From Datura wrightii (taxonomy: Eukaryota > Streptophyta > Magnoliopsida > Solanales > Solanaceae): a stretch of 64,000 nt of DNA. Where the stretch lies: assembly GCA_035772735.1 (NCBI GenBank), contig JASDFA010000007.1, positions 77,883,501 through 77,947,500 on the forward strand. The letters are read 5' to 3'. Shown here piece by piece: positions 36,515-47,085 of this stretch (position 1 is the stretch's first letter; each line of letters begins with the position of its first letter). Position numbers and translations under genes: made by a program. The notes below the pieces were generated by a model, which searched no databases, had not been told where the DNA came from, and saw nothing but the letters and a program-made list of their open reading frames with translations.

Positions 36515-37930
36515 TGATCTTGGGCAGATTTATATGCCCAAGTGATACTCAAACGTATCATTTTCGTCTTGTTTATTGTGCAATGTGTATACATTTTCAT
36601 GTAATTGGCAATAAAATATGAATTTATACTAACCAACATGATTAGCATTGTTTTGTAGGTAAAACATGATTTTGAGGAGCTAAAATGTATGTTGGAACAA
36701 TATCGGAGTTGGACTTGGATGCGAGCATGAAAAAGACATTGGACTGCACAATGTAAAGGGGCTCCGCGATGGAGCCGTGCCACGCTACCATCACGGAGGC
36801 ACACTACCTGGAGGGTGATTTAATTATCAAATTCCAGTGGAGCCTCGCGACAGCTCCGTGGCATGGAGGCAAGCCACCGCATTGCATGCCGTGCCACGTT
36901 GAGGCTATATTCCCGGACCCCAGATTTCCAATGAGGGTCCGCGTCCACGCCGTGTCACGGAGGCAGTGCTCCGCGTTGGCCTCCGTGACACGTTGCTTGT
37001 TATTCCGGGAAAAATTCCCACTAGTATAAATAGAACACTTAGGCTTATTTTTAATTAATTCAGACTTGGTGGAGCAAGGACGTGGGTTACAGGCAGTTGA
37101 GGGACGGAAAAGCTAAGGGTTTTTCTCTCTTTCTTTCTTCTTTCTATCAATTGTTTGTATGATTAACACTTGTTTTAGGATGATTAATCCATAAATGAGT
37201 GGCTAATTCTCTTCCTTGCTAAGGTTATGAACAATGGTGATGAATTTTGATTATTGAATTGTATGGTTTTTCATCTTCTTCTTCTATGTTGTTCTATTAA
37301 TTCTTGTTTCTACTACATTAGTGTGTGGCCGACATTAATGTACATCTAAAAAGTCCAATTTTACTCGAGAGAGCACGAAATTGGAAAGTTGTGAATTAAT
37401 AGGGTATTGTTCTTAACTTGATTTGGGAAAATTGGGTTTTGATGTGCTTTCCTGATAGAAATATACTTGAAAGCCGTATTAGTCAATTTAGGAACCGGAA
37501 TTGTTTTGCTAGGTCATAAATTGGATTTGATCACAGAAATGTAGACGGATGGTTTATGATTCTTAAGTGAGATTAAATACGAGAGTTTTAATCTCTAGGC
37601 TAATGTTCTTGGCTAGCAACTAGAAGAGAAGAATAACCAAATTATGATTATAATCAAGTTCATTACTTGTTCTTAACCTTGGCATGCTCATATCCATAGT
37701 TTCAATTCAAAGTAGATATTTGTTAATAGTTTTAGTATCTAATTTATAAACAAAAATTATTTAACTTTTGGTTACGTTGTTGTCAGCATATATAGAAGTA
37801 AGATAGAATATAGTATACTTGAGCAATTTTACTTATTCAGAGTCTCCTTGGTTCGATACTTGGCTTACTTAGCCACTTTATTACTTGTTTGACCACGTGC
37901 ACTTGCGTGTCGGTTTTTAACCCTATATCA
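36515..37930 (+). repeat. ATH-A 5' LTR, 1416 bp
   Basis: It begins TGATCTTGGGC and ends CCCTATATCA. It is clearly the same family as the ATH-L and ATH-B LTRs, but I estimate only about 85 per cent identity in the first 250 bases, and the U5 end differs. The inverted repeat is at 36951-36964 / 36979-36992 (14 bp, perfect) and TATAAATAG at 37025-37033. Confidence 0.9.
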
Positions 37931-37948
37931 AATCATCGGACAAGTTTT

Positions 37949-37966
37949 TGGCACCGTTGCCGGGGA
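37949..37966 (+). other. ATH-A primer-binding site (tRNA-Asp-like)
   Basis: TGGCACCGTTGCCGGGGA, 18 bases downstream of the LTR end, differs from the Athila consensus by one base. Confidence 0.85.
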
Positions 37967-38104
37967 GACTAGGCAATTGGTGAAATTGTGTTAAGTGTAA
38001 ATTTACTGTATTTTTGTTTTATTTTCTTAAGTGTTGACAACTTGGTCTTAGCCTGTATTTTGCAGACTTGATTTCTATGAACACTGGTAAAGGACAAGGA
38101 GCTG

Positions 38105-39367
38105 GTGGAATCTTATATAGATCCTGAACGTGAATTTCATAGTAAACGCAGAGAAGCTCTACAAAAGAAGCTGCAGTTGCTCAGACAGACTATTTTGGAG
38201 CAACAAAATCCACCAGTTGTGAGGGCAGTGTTAGTGCCCGACGAAGCAGCAGCAAGGCCGGTTCGCGAGGTGGCAATCCCACATGCCAACAATGTACATT
38301 CAAGTATCCGCAAACCAGAGCCTGGAGGGAGATTTGAATTAAAGCAGAATATGGTGCAACTTTTGCACACAAGCGGGCAATTTACCGGTCTCCCTCATGA
38401 AGACCCACAACAACATCTCCAGAACTTTTTGGAGATAAGTGACACTTATATACCCGCTGGAGTGTCACCTGATTATGTTCGGCTCACACTATTTCCGTTT
38501 TCCTTACTTGGTGAAGCCAAGAGGTGGTTAAAAGATGAACCACCAAATTCTATATCAACGTGGGATGATCTAGCATGGAAGTTCTTGATAAGATTTTTTC
38601 CCTCTGGTAAAACAGCCAGACTTAGAAGTAAAATTCTAAGTTTCAAACAGAGGGAGGGAGAAAATTTATATCAAGCCTGGGAATGATTTAAATCCATGTT
38701 GTGGGACTGTCCTCATCATCATCAGTCCAATGAGGTGTTGGTACACATATTTATTAAGGGTTTGGAACCCCATACTAAAATTTTGTTAGACTCAGCAGCT
38801 GGAGGGCAAGCGCTGGAAAAGACTTATGAGGAGCTGTACACTTTGCTCAACCGGATTTCACAGGGCAATCCAGAATGGAATGCTGATTCATCTTGAGGTG
38901 GAGCAAGGAAAGCAGCAGGAGTGCTTGAAGTGGATGGATTTATAGCTATCACTGCACAGATAGCTGCCTTGCAGAATTAGTTGAACAACCACTTCAGCAA
39001 CATGAATTTGAACTAGCCTGCAGCTTCAGCCAATGCGGTCCAGCAAATGTGGTGTGAAGTGTGTGGAAGCAGTGAGCACTCAGCTGAGTGCTGTGGAGCA
39101 AACCCAGATTTGGTTAACTTTGTGGGCAATGCACAGAGAAATCAGCAGCAGTTTGGTAGCGGCTACAACTCAACTTGGAGGAACCATCCAAATTTTTCGT
39201 GGGGTAGCAACAACCAACAAGGCCAAAGTTCGGGTCAGGGTATGCACAGGAATCAAAGAGGGCAATAGAACTACCAATCTCAATTTAGAAATCACAATGC
39301 CCCTCCTCCACCACCATCACCTACCATTGAAGAAATGTTCAAGACCATGATCGCTAATCAGGCGTAA
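38105..39367 (+). pseudogene. ATH-A gag, six premature stops
   Basis: The frame is the same as that of pol. It is interrupted by TGA 38684, TGA 38894, TAG 38978, TAG 39014, TAG 39266 and TAA 39365. Conserved content includes the gag fold (TLFPFSLLGEAKRWL, then WDDLAWKFLIRFFP) and a zinc-knuckle-like CEVCGSSEHSAECC. The codon at 38105 is GTG; an upstream ATG (about 38076) is in a different frame, so the true start is unclear. Four of the six stops are CAG or CAA in ATH-B, that is C to T changes. Confidence 0.88.
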
Positions 39368-42300
39368 TTGCAGGCTGACTATGTTAAATTGGCAGCCGAA
39401 GTGAAGAATAATCAATTAGCGACCAAGGCTCTTGAGTATCAATTTGGGCAATTTGCTAGTGCCCAAAACACAAGGCCCAGAGGAGGACTGCCTAGTGACA
39501 CGGATCCTAATCCGAAGCAGGTAAATGCAGTGACCACAAGGAGTGGTTTGCAGCTAAAGGAGGTGGAACCGGAGAGATCACCTCAAAAGTCAGGAGCAGC
39601 AGATGTTGAGGAAGAACAAAGTTCGGATAGGGGGAAAACCAAAGAAGCAGAATCAGAAAGGCCTCCAACCCCGTTCCCTCAACGACTCAAGAAACACAAG
39701 GAGGAGGCGTGTTTCAAGAAATTTATGGAGGTGCTTAAACAGGTACATGTTAATTTACCTCTTGTTGATGTCTTGCAGGGAGTGCCAAAATATGCCAAAT
39801 ATATTAAAGACATCGTGGCCAACAAAAGTCGTCTGACTGAATATGCCACGGTAGCTTTGACGGAGGAATGCACTTCCCGGATCCAAAATAGACTGCCTAC
39901 GAAGCTAAAAGACCCTGGAAGTTTTACTATCCAACTTACTATTGGGCAGAGTATCCGAGCTCGTGGATTGTGTGACTTGGGGGCGAGCATAAATCTGATG
40001 CCATCTTCGGTATTCAGAAATTTAGGTCTAGGGAGTCCTAGACCTACAACCGTAATCTTGCAGCTAGCAGACAGATCCTTAGCTAGGCCGGATGGCATTG
40101 TTGAGGATGTGCTTGTGCAAGTGGGATCCCTCATTTTTCCGGTTGATTTTATTGTTCTAGATTTTGAACCAGACGCTGAAGTCCCATTTATTTTGGGACG
40201 ACCCGTCTTGGCAACCGGGAAAGCATTAATTGACGTGGCTGCGGGTCAACTTACAATGCGAGCACATGACAAGGTAGAGGTATTTGATGTGCTAAAAGCC
40301 ATGAAGCTGCCAGCTATAAATGAGGAGCTTTCGGAAATTAGTGTGATTGAACATGGAGAAATTAGGCAGGTTGTTGAATCTCAAGACCCATTGGAAAGAG
40401 CGTTAACGCATTCTGATCATTTTGGGGATAGAGAGGCGTGTGGAATGGTCCAATTGTTGAATGGGGCACCTAATCATCCGAGGAGACAGGAATTCCAGTC
40501 ATTGATGAGATCTCTAGAGCCTTTGCCGAAACCATCCGTTGAGGAGGCACCGAAGCTGGAGCTGAAAGAATTGCCTCCCCACCTAAAATATATCTTTTTG
40601 GGGGAGGGGGAGACGTTACCAGTTATCATCTCTACAGACTTGATGGAGGCACAGGAAAAGGCAGCATTGGGTGTCCTCAGAAAGAGGAAGAAAGCAATGG
40701 GTTGGCAATTGTCTGACATTCAGGGTATTAATCCAGCTTTCTGCACACACAGGATATTCATGGAGCAAGGAGCCAAACCAACCGTTCAGCCGCAACGGAG
40801 ACTTAATCCAGCAATGAAGGATGTGGTAAGGAAAGAAATAATCAAGTGGCTTGATGCAGGTGTGGTCTACCTAATTTCAGACAGTGAGTGGGTCAGCCCC
40901 GTTCAATGTGTTCCTAAGAAAGGGGGGATGACCGTAGTCCCCAATGAGAAAAATGAGTTGATCCCTACTCGAACCATCACAGGCTGGCGGATTTGTATGG
41001 ACTACAGAAAGCTAAACGAAGCCACGAGGAAAGATCATTACCCCATCCCTTTCATTGATCAAATACTTGATAGGTTGGCAGGACAGAAGTATTATTTCTT
41101 CCTTGATGGGTACTCTGGTTATAACCAAATAGCCATAGCTCCGGAGGATCAAGAGAAGACTACTTTCACCTGTCCTTATGGGACATATGCTTTCAGGCGG
41201 ATGCCGTTTGGGTTATGCAACGCACCCGCCACATTTCAGAGATGCATGATGGCTATTTTCCATGACATGGTTGAGGATTTTGTTGAGGTATTTATGGATG
41301 ATTTTTCTGTTTTCGGTAATTCGTTTGCTACTTGTTTGCAGAATCTTGACAGGGTGTTGGCTCGATGTGAAGAATCCAACCTTGTATTAAACTGGGAGAA
41401 ATGCCACTTCTTGGTGAAGGAGGGGATTGTCCTTGGCCACAAAGTATCTAAAAAGGGGTTGGAAGTCGATCGTGCTAAGATCGAGGTTATTGAAAAATTG
41501 CCACCACCAGTGTCAGTGAAAGGTGTGCGCAGTTTTCTGGTGCATGCAGGATTCTACAGACGATTCATCAAAAACTTTTCCAACATTTCTAGACCACTAT
41601 GCAGACTGCTAGAAAAGGAGGTAAAGTTTGAGTTGAATGATGAGTGTGTTACAGCATTTGAAAAGTTGAAGCAGAAATTGATAGAAGCACCTATACTTAC
41701 TTCTCCTGATTGGGAACAACCATTTGAGCTGATGTGTGATGCCAGTGATGTGGCTGTGGGAGCCGTATTGGGACAAAGAAAAAATAGAATTTTCCATTCT
41801 ATTTATTATGCAAGCAAAACACTGAATAAGGCCCAGAGCAATTACACAGTCACAGAGAAAGAGATGCTAGCCTTGGTGTTTGCATTTGACAAATTCAGGT
41901 CTTATTTGGTGGGTTCGAAAGTTGTGGTGTACATCGATCATGCAGCTATTCGGTACCTATTCAACAAGAAGGATGCTAAGCCCAGATTGATTAGATGGAT
42001 CTTATTATTGCAGGAGTTCGACCTTGAGATCAGAGACAGAAAGGGAAGCAAGAACCAAGTAGCAGATCACCTATCACGACTGGAAAGTCGGTCGCATGTG
42101 ATGGAAAGTGATAACATAAATGAAGAATTCCCAGATGAGCAACTCTTGGCGGTGGGAGAAGCTGAAGTTCCCTGGTATGCAGACATAGTCAACTTGCTAG
42201 TGAGTGGAGTCTACCCACCTGAAACAACAGACCAACAAAGAAGGAAATTGAGGCATGACAGCCGGCATTATGTATGGGATGAGCCATATTTGTTCAAACA

Positions 42301-43456
42301 GGGACCAGATCAGGTGATGAGAAGATGCATCCCAGAGAGTCAGATAGCAGAAGTGTTGAGGGGCTGCCATTCTTCATTTTATGGAGGGCATAACAGAGGC
42401 GAAAGAACAACGCATAAGGTTCTACAGTCAGGTTTCTTTTGGCCAACACTGTTCAGAGACTTTATGGCATATGTCAAAATGTGTGATATATGTCAGCGTA
42501 CAGGATCAATTGGCAGAAGACAAGAGATGCCTTTGCAGAATATACTGGAAATTGAGCCCTTTGATGTATGGGGCATTGACTTCATGGGTCCATTCCCACC
42601 GTCATTTGGTAATCGTTACATCTTGGTGGCTGTAGATTATGTGTCAAAATGGGTGGAAGCAATAGCTTGCCCCAGAAATGACAACAAGGTAGTAACGAAG
42701 TTTGTGAAAAAACACATCCTCACAAGGTTCGGGACACCCCGAGCAATTATCAGTGATGGAGGGGCTCATTTTGTCAATGCAAGTTTCAAGAAATTACTAG
42801 CCAAGTATGGGGTGCGCCATAAAGTGGCAACAGCATACCACCCCCAAACTAGTGGGCAAGTAGAGGTGTCAAATAGGGAGGTGAAGCAGATTCTTCAGAA
42901 AACGGTGAATACACAACGGAATGATTGGTCAAGCAAACTCGACGATGCGTTGTGGGCTTACCGAACTGCTTATAAGACACCGATTGGAACTTCACCATAC
43001 CGATTGGTCTACGGCAAAGCATGTCATCTCCCGGTGGAATTAGAGCACCGAGCTTTCTGGGCTGTCAGAAAACTAAATATGGACTCAGAGCTGGCTGGCA
43101 AAAAGAGACTAATGCAGCTCACTGAACTTGATGAGTTCCGCTGGCATGCCTATGAGAGTGCTAAGTATTACAAGGAAAGAACCAAAAGATGGCATGATAA
43201 GCATGTGGTGCATCGCATTTTCGAGTCGGGACAGAAAGTTTTGCTCTTTAATTCGAGGTTGAAGTTGTTTCCTGGTAAGCTAAGGTCTAAATGGTCGGGA
43301 CCATTTGAAGTGGTAAGAATGACCCCTCACGGGGCCGTAGAACTGTGGCAAGAAGATCGAAGTGCTACGTTCTTGGTAAATGGGCAGAGATGTAAGCACT
43401 ACTGGGGGGAGGACAAGGATCGTGAAAAATCATCCATCACCCTAGTGGATAAGTGA
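39368..43456 (+). CDS. ATH-A pol: protease, RT, RNase H, integrase, uninterrupted
   Basis: This is an open frame of 1362 codons up to TGA 43454; upstream it continues gag, so the TTG at its start is not a real initiation codon. Rough residue positions: protease LCDLGAS about 203; reverse transcriptase FMDDF about 641; RNase H MCDASD about 789; integrase zinc finger (H-H-C-C, ending CDICQRTG) 1000-1044; integrase catalytic Asp about 1069 (GIDFMGP), Asp about 1128 (ISDGGAHF), Glu about 1165 (VEVSNRE). No chromodomain is present, as expected for Athila. All catalytic residues that I can place are intact. Expression would need the upstream gag stops to be bypassed. Confidence 0.93.
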   Translation: MQADYVKLAAEVKNNQLATKALEYQFGQFASAQNTRPRGGLPSDTDPNPKQVNAVTTRSGLQLKEVEPERSPQKSGAADVEEEQSSDRGKTKEAESERPPTPFPQRLKKHKEEACFKKFMEVLKQVHVNLPLVDVLQGVPKYAKYIKDIVANKSRLTEYATVALTEECTSRIQNRLPTKLKDPGSFTIQLTIGQSIRARGLCDLGASINLMPSSVFRNLGLGSPRPTTVILQLADRSLARPDGIVEDVLVQVGSLIFPVDFIVLDFEPDAEVPFILGRPVLATGKALIDVAAGQLTMRAHDKVEVFDVLKAMKLPAINEELSEISVIEHGEIRQVVESQDPLERALTHSDHFGDREACGMVQLLNGAPNHPRRQEFQSLMRSLEPLPKPSVEEAPKLELKELPPHLKYIFLGEGETLPVIISTDLMEAQEKAALGVLRKRKKAMGWQLSDIQGINPAFCTHRIFMEQGAKPTVQPQRRLNPAMKDVVRKEIIKWLDAGVVYLISDSEWVSPVQCVPKKGGMTVVPNEKNELIPTRTITGWRICMDYRKLNEATRKDHYPIPFIDQILDRLAGQKYYFFLDGYSGYNQIAIAPEDQEKTTFTCPYGTYAFRRMPFGLCNAPATFQRCMMAIFHDMVEDFVEVFMDDFSVFGNSFATCLQNLDRVLARCEESNLVLNWEKCHFLVKEGIVLGHKVSKKGLEVDRAKIEVIEKLPPPVSVKGVRSFLVHAGFYRRFIKNFSNISRPLCRLLEKEVKFELNDECVTAFEKLKQKLIEAPILTSPDWEQPFELMCDASDVAVGAVLGQRKNRIFHSIYYASKTLNKAQSNYTVTEKEMLALVFAFDKFRSYLVGSKVVVYIDHAAIRYLFNKKDAKPRLIRWILLLQEFDLEIRDRKGSKNQVADHLSRLESRSHVMESDNINEEFPDEQLLAVGEAEVPWYADIVNLLVSGVYPPETTDQQRRKLRHDSRHYVWDEPYLFKQGPDQVMRRCIPESQIAEVLRGCHSSFYGGHNRGERTTHKVLQSGFFWPTLFRDFMAYVKMCDICQRTGSIGRRQEMPLQNILEIEPFDVWGIDFMGPFPPSFGNRYILVAVDYVSKWVEAIACPRNDNKVVTKFVKKHILTRFGTPRAIISDGGAHFVNASFKKLLAKYGVRHKVATAYHPQTSGQVEVSNREVKQILQKTVNTQRNDWSSKLDDALWAYRTAYKTPIGTSPYRLVYGKACHLPVELEHRAFWAVRKLNMDSELAGKKRLMQLTELDEFRWHAYESAKYYKERTKRWHDKHVVHRIFESGQKVLLFNSRLKLFPGKLRSKWSGPFEVVRMTPHGAVELWQEDRSATFLVNGQRCKHYWGEDKDREKSSITLVDK

Positions 43457-44821
43457 GCATAAAGGACGTCGAGCCGCGACGGTAAACCAGGCACTACACG
43501 GGAGGCAACCCGTGAAAAATATTTTTTTTCTTTTATTTAGTAAAGTGTAAATAGATTTTATTTTATTTTTTTTCCTTGATTTAGTACAAATTTTTTGTTT
43601 TAGTTAGTATTTTTTCATTTTAATTAGGGAATTCTATTAATCTAACCAATTTTGTTTAGTAAGGTGATTTTCAGGTCAACCGGAGAAAAATGTGCATGGA
43701 ATCGGGAAGGAAAAGGCAAGGTATGAAAAAATGAATAAAATGAAGAGACAGTACACTGGGGCGATGGCTCCGTGTCACGGAGGTGGACCACCGCGTTACC
43801 CTCCGTGACACGTTGAGGTTAAATTTGGATTTTTTTAAAAATTCCAGAGGGCCATCGCGATAGCTCCGTGTCATGGAGGAGGGGCTCCGCGTTACCCTCC
43901 GTGACACATTGCCCTATATTTTGTGACGGGTCACACCGGGTTGCCGGGTGACCCGCGTATTCCCTTCATTTTAAACCCCGATTTTAGGCCCCTTTTCCTC
44001 ATTTTCTCTCTTCTCCGCGACCAAACACCCATATTTCCCTCTCCCAACCAATGTGCCACGGTAGTAAGCAAAGAAATTGTCGAGTTTCTTCGATTATTCA
44101 ACTTAAAGGTATGTTTTCCTCTTCTCTCTCAAGTTTTTGTTGATTTTAGTCGAATTTGAGCATGGGAGGTGAGATATATCACCCTAAGTCGTAATTTAGC
44201 ATGAAATTGATTTATTCTTTGATTGATAAATGTTCGAGATGTTGTAATACGCGTTTGAACTTGTCGATTGCGTGAATGATTCGAATTCGATTGTGAAATT
44301 CAATTCTAGGGCTTGGGTTGTTGAAATCGAATTGGGTAACTTGGTAAATTTGTGAATTATATGCCGGGGTGTGCTTGTACACTGAGAATAAGTCGTTGTA
44401 AATATTGTGTGAATGTAATAGACGACGAATTCTCGAGTTTTTGGAAAAAATGTGAAAAGTGTTTGAAATTGGTTGGTTACATAGATTCATGTGTATATAG
44501 AATTTTGGTTGTTGTTTTTTGTTTTGTTGTTTTCGTTGCTAAGTGCGAAGGTTGAATTGATAGCGATGGTAGGATTGGGATTAGCTGTATAAAGTCTGAG
44601 TAGTACGTTAAAGTTATACTGTCGAAATTTTATTTTGTGAACGCACTAAGCATAAATTGTATAGTTGTTTGTTTTTGGTGTAAATAAAGTGATCCTTGCC
44701 GTAGTATCGTAACCGTAGCTAAGGACTAAGTGTGGGGTAAACTTAGTTTAACCCGACCTTAGCCGAAGCTAATATGCATTTAGCTTGACATGGTGCTTGT
44801 TTATTTGTATTGATAGGTACA
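43457..44821 (+). promoter_or_regulatory. ATH-A post-pol region: hairpin, GC-rich inverted repeats, possible internal promoter and 5'-UTR intron
   Basis: In order: the covarying hairpin at 43497-43514; a T-rich stretch ending in an acceptor-like TTTTCAG near 43674; two CGTGTCACGGAGG-type inverted repeats (43771-43783 / 43800-43812 perfect; a second, imperfect, about 43875-43913); a CGGGTCAC...GTGACCCG repeat (43927-43934 / 43948-43955); an A/T-rich TTTTAAAC and a CT-rich leader; a donor-like AAG|GTATGT at 44109; a T-rich intron-like stretch; and an acceptor-like TTGATAG ending 44816, five bases before ATG 44822. ATH-B matches the first half through to the donor (63784). Small ORFs inside are not conserved as proteins. 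Function is inferred. Confidence 0.55.
43497..43514 (+). repeat. Covarying hairpin CACGGG-AGGCAA-CCCGTG (ATH-A)
   Basis: A perfect 6-bp stem closing an AGGCAA loop, 41 bases after the pol stop codon. Compare the ATH-C version at 24475-24492. Confidence 0.8.
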
Positions 44822-46042
44822 ATGGCAAGTAGGCAGGATAAGGGTAAAGGTGCTTCTACTTCAGGCACCGGGAGAAAATGACTTAGACTGGGCACAGCAG
44901 TCCCAACTGCACCAGCTGTTCCACGCGGCCAACGCCGCCAGTACGGAACGAGGTGGGTAACCGATGAAGGGAAGAAGTGGTACGCTAAACACAAGGAAAA
45001 TAAATACTTCCCTGAGGAGCATATTGCACGGGAACCACTAGCACAGGAGTTCCCCCGTATAGTGCAGAGGATCGAGGCAGCTGGGCTCAGCTTCATATTT
45101 CAGGAGCCCAAGGAGTGCAACTTACATCTAGTCCGGGAGTTCTATGCAAATTTGAACCCGGCAATCAGAAGCCACACAATAAAGATCAGAGGGCAGATTG
45201 TCACTCTGGAACCCCAGCAATTAAATGCCATCATTGGAGCGCGGGACACAGACGCCCACGTTCTCCGCCAGCTGAACATCACCCCACCATATGCCGATAT
45301 CAGACGCACATTGTGTGGGGCTCGATCCACATCCAGATGGAGCAGACATAAGGAGAGGGGTTACCACCAGACTCTGCCGTATTCTCAAATGAACAGGGAG
45401 GCAAGAATTTGGCTGAAAATAGTTTGTTCGTGCCTGATCCCGGGGGTGCACATGACGGATGTGACCCAGGACCGTGTGTGCTTGGTGTATGCCCTGATGA
45501 AAGGGCTAGAGATTAATGTTGGGGCGGTCATCATTTCCGCCATGAAGAGATCCCGACTACACTAGGGCCACAGGTATAGGTTCGGAGGACTTATCACCAC
45601 CTTTCTCCGGGGCCTCGATGTCGAGGAAGAGGCTTTGGACTACATCCCGCAGTTGGAGCGGAGGGCCCTTGATGTGACCAAAACTAAGGCCCCCGACACC
45701 ACACACGGGCCAGTGCTGACACTTGGCGAGCGACATGCTCGTGACGATCAGTACATGGCACGAATGTTTGGTATGCAAATGCTTCAGCTTCGGATTGGTG
45801 GGAGACCAGCCACGGAGGATGAATTATGGCAGCTGGAGCTGGATTACCCATTTGGCGAAAACGCCAGAGCTTTGTGCCGAATGGGGCCAGCCTTCATTAA
45901 GCCCACTGAAGATGATGTCCCCACGGATGAGGAGACACGTCGGGAGGACTCCGATGTGGAGTCCGATGACGACGATAGAGGTGACTCGGACATGGGCGAT
46001 GAAGCAGCAGCACCGGATGAAGAAGTCGAATATTTCGACTAA
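44822..46042 (+). pseudogene. ATH-A ORF2 (putative plant transposon protein type), two in-frame stops
   Basis: From ATG 44822 (MASRQDKGKGAS) to TAA 46040 there is one frame of 407 codons, interrupted by TGA 44879 and TAG 45563. The N-terminus is basic and Ser/Gly-rich, the middle shows the conserved core (YGTRWVTDEGKKW, KIRGQIV, RRTLCGARSTSRWS, VCLVYALMKG), and the C-terminus is a long acidic tail (DSDVESDDDD...). There is no signal peptide or membrane segment, so it is not an envelope-like protein although it occupies that position. It is homologous to the ATH-C ORF2. PF20167 membership is from memory. Its role is unknown. Confidence 0.8.
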
Positions 46043-46397
46043 TCAGGGAGTGCCACCACCCAATTTTGTGATTTTTAATTTTTGTGAACACTGGGGACAG
46101 TGTTCGATTTAAGTGTGGGGTGGGAAGTAGTTAGGTGCTGGGGGCTTGGCTGATTTGCTGTATGTTTTTCCTTTGTTTTGTATGTATGTTTATGTTTCCT
46201 TGTGCTTGTGAAATGCAAACTGGTCTGTATTTGTACATAATTGTGGTAATTGATGATGTGGGTTGTGTGAAATGTTGTGGTTTGCCAGCTAAGTCTGTAG
46301 AAATTTTCTTTTTTTGTGTAAATATTCCCTTATGTTTTTTTCTCTATCGAAATGATCGATATTTTTAAAATTGTGCGAAAATATTTTGTACATATTA
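46043..46397 (+). other. ATH-A 3' non-coding region, left part
   Basis: It contains TTTAAGTGTGGGGTGGG near 46110, which resembles the polypurine tract, then T-rich sequence with ATCGAAATGATCGAT motifs matching 20-130 of the window. It is interrupted at 46397 by TEK-3 and continues at 57841. Confidence 0.7.
46393..46397. repeat. Target-site duplication of TEK-3 (TATTA, left copy)
   Basis: TATTA occurs at 46393-46397 and again at 57836-57840, exactly flanking TGTCACG...TATAACA. Confidence 0.94.
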
Positions 46398-46637
46398 TGT
46401 CACGCCCCACCTTGGGGGGTATGAGTGGCACCTGGTGCCCTACTAAGACCTGACCTGCTGAACTGTTAAGCCTGGGCGCATCTGGCGCCTGGCTGGCTCT
46501 AGCTCAAATTTCTGGAAACAAAGGGCTATATAGCGGCTGTAAATACAGCCCCCGGCCCATTGGCCTATAGCCTTCTGTACCTGTACTACAGCTGACCAGA
46601 AACAAGGCAAATCAGGGGAACCTATGCGGGCCGACAA
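46398..46637 (-). repeat. TEK-3 third LTR, 3' end fragment
   Basis: It matches the last 240 bp of the other TEK-3 LTRs (47086-47325 and 55117-55356). It joins gag sequence at an ACAA shared by both partners (46634-46637). Confidence 0.9.
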
Positions 46638-46871
46638 AACTACAGCACTCCTAACCTCCTGATCAGAAGGAGTCAATATAGGGGCTGCTGAAGGTAATGT
46701 CGCCCCAAGTGACTCCTGATGTGGTGGAGACTGCTGAGGAGGCTGAGATGAAGCCTCTGTAGGGCCCTCTGATCGGGCTGTCTCCAAATGAGGGAGAGGC
46801 ATCCCGCTGGTGCCTTCTCCTGCTGCGATGTCTAAGTTCCGACCTGTAATAGGATGGCGCTGGTCTGACAT
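46638..46871 (-). pseudogene. TEK-3 second gag, N-terminal fragment fused to LTR
   Basis: From the ATG complement at 46871 the first 75-80 codons match the gag at 54902 almost exactly (MSDQRHPITGRNLD). The frame stays open through the junction into the LTR fragment to 46443, giving a 142-codon chimeric ORF. The chimera is a by-product of the deletion; I see no sign of selection. Confidence 0.85.
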
Positions 46872-47069
46872 TATCTGTAACCAAAGAATATGGTAAGACT
46901 TTTAGGAATTCAACCCTATACTGTACAACTCTATAGCACGACTGAATCAGAATAAAAGACAACCATCCTATCATGCCTTGCAGCCTCCTACCCATAGTAT
47001 GTGGTGCACAACACATCCATGGACAGGACTCTACTTAGCACGGCTTGCAGACTCCCTGGGATACGACCT

Positions 47070-47081
47070 GCTCTGATACCA
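47070..47081 (-). other. TEK-3 second primer-binding site
   Basis: GCTCTGATACCA is the reverse complement of TGGTATCAGAGC. It lies next to the middle LTR, showing that the middle LTR was also the 5' LTR of a second unit. Confidence 0.92.
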
Positions 47082-47085
47082 AGTT

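Noticed and set aside
39679..40134. Long antisense ORF under ATH-A pol and similar antisense ORFs under gag and integrase
   Set aside because: These are shadows of the conserved sense frame; the sense strand has the catalytic motifs.
44822..46042. ORF2 as a retroviral-type envelope
   Set aside because: No signal peptide, membrane segment or Cys-rich ectodomain is visible; the C-terminus is acidic and soluble.
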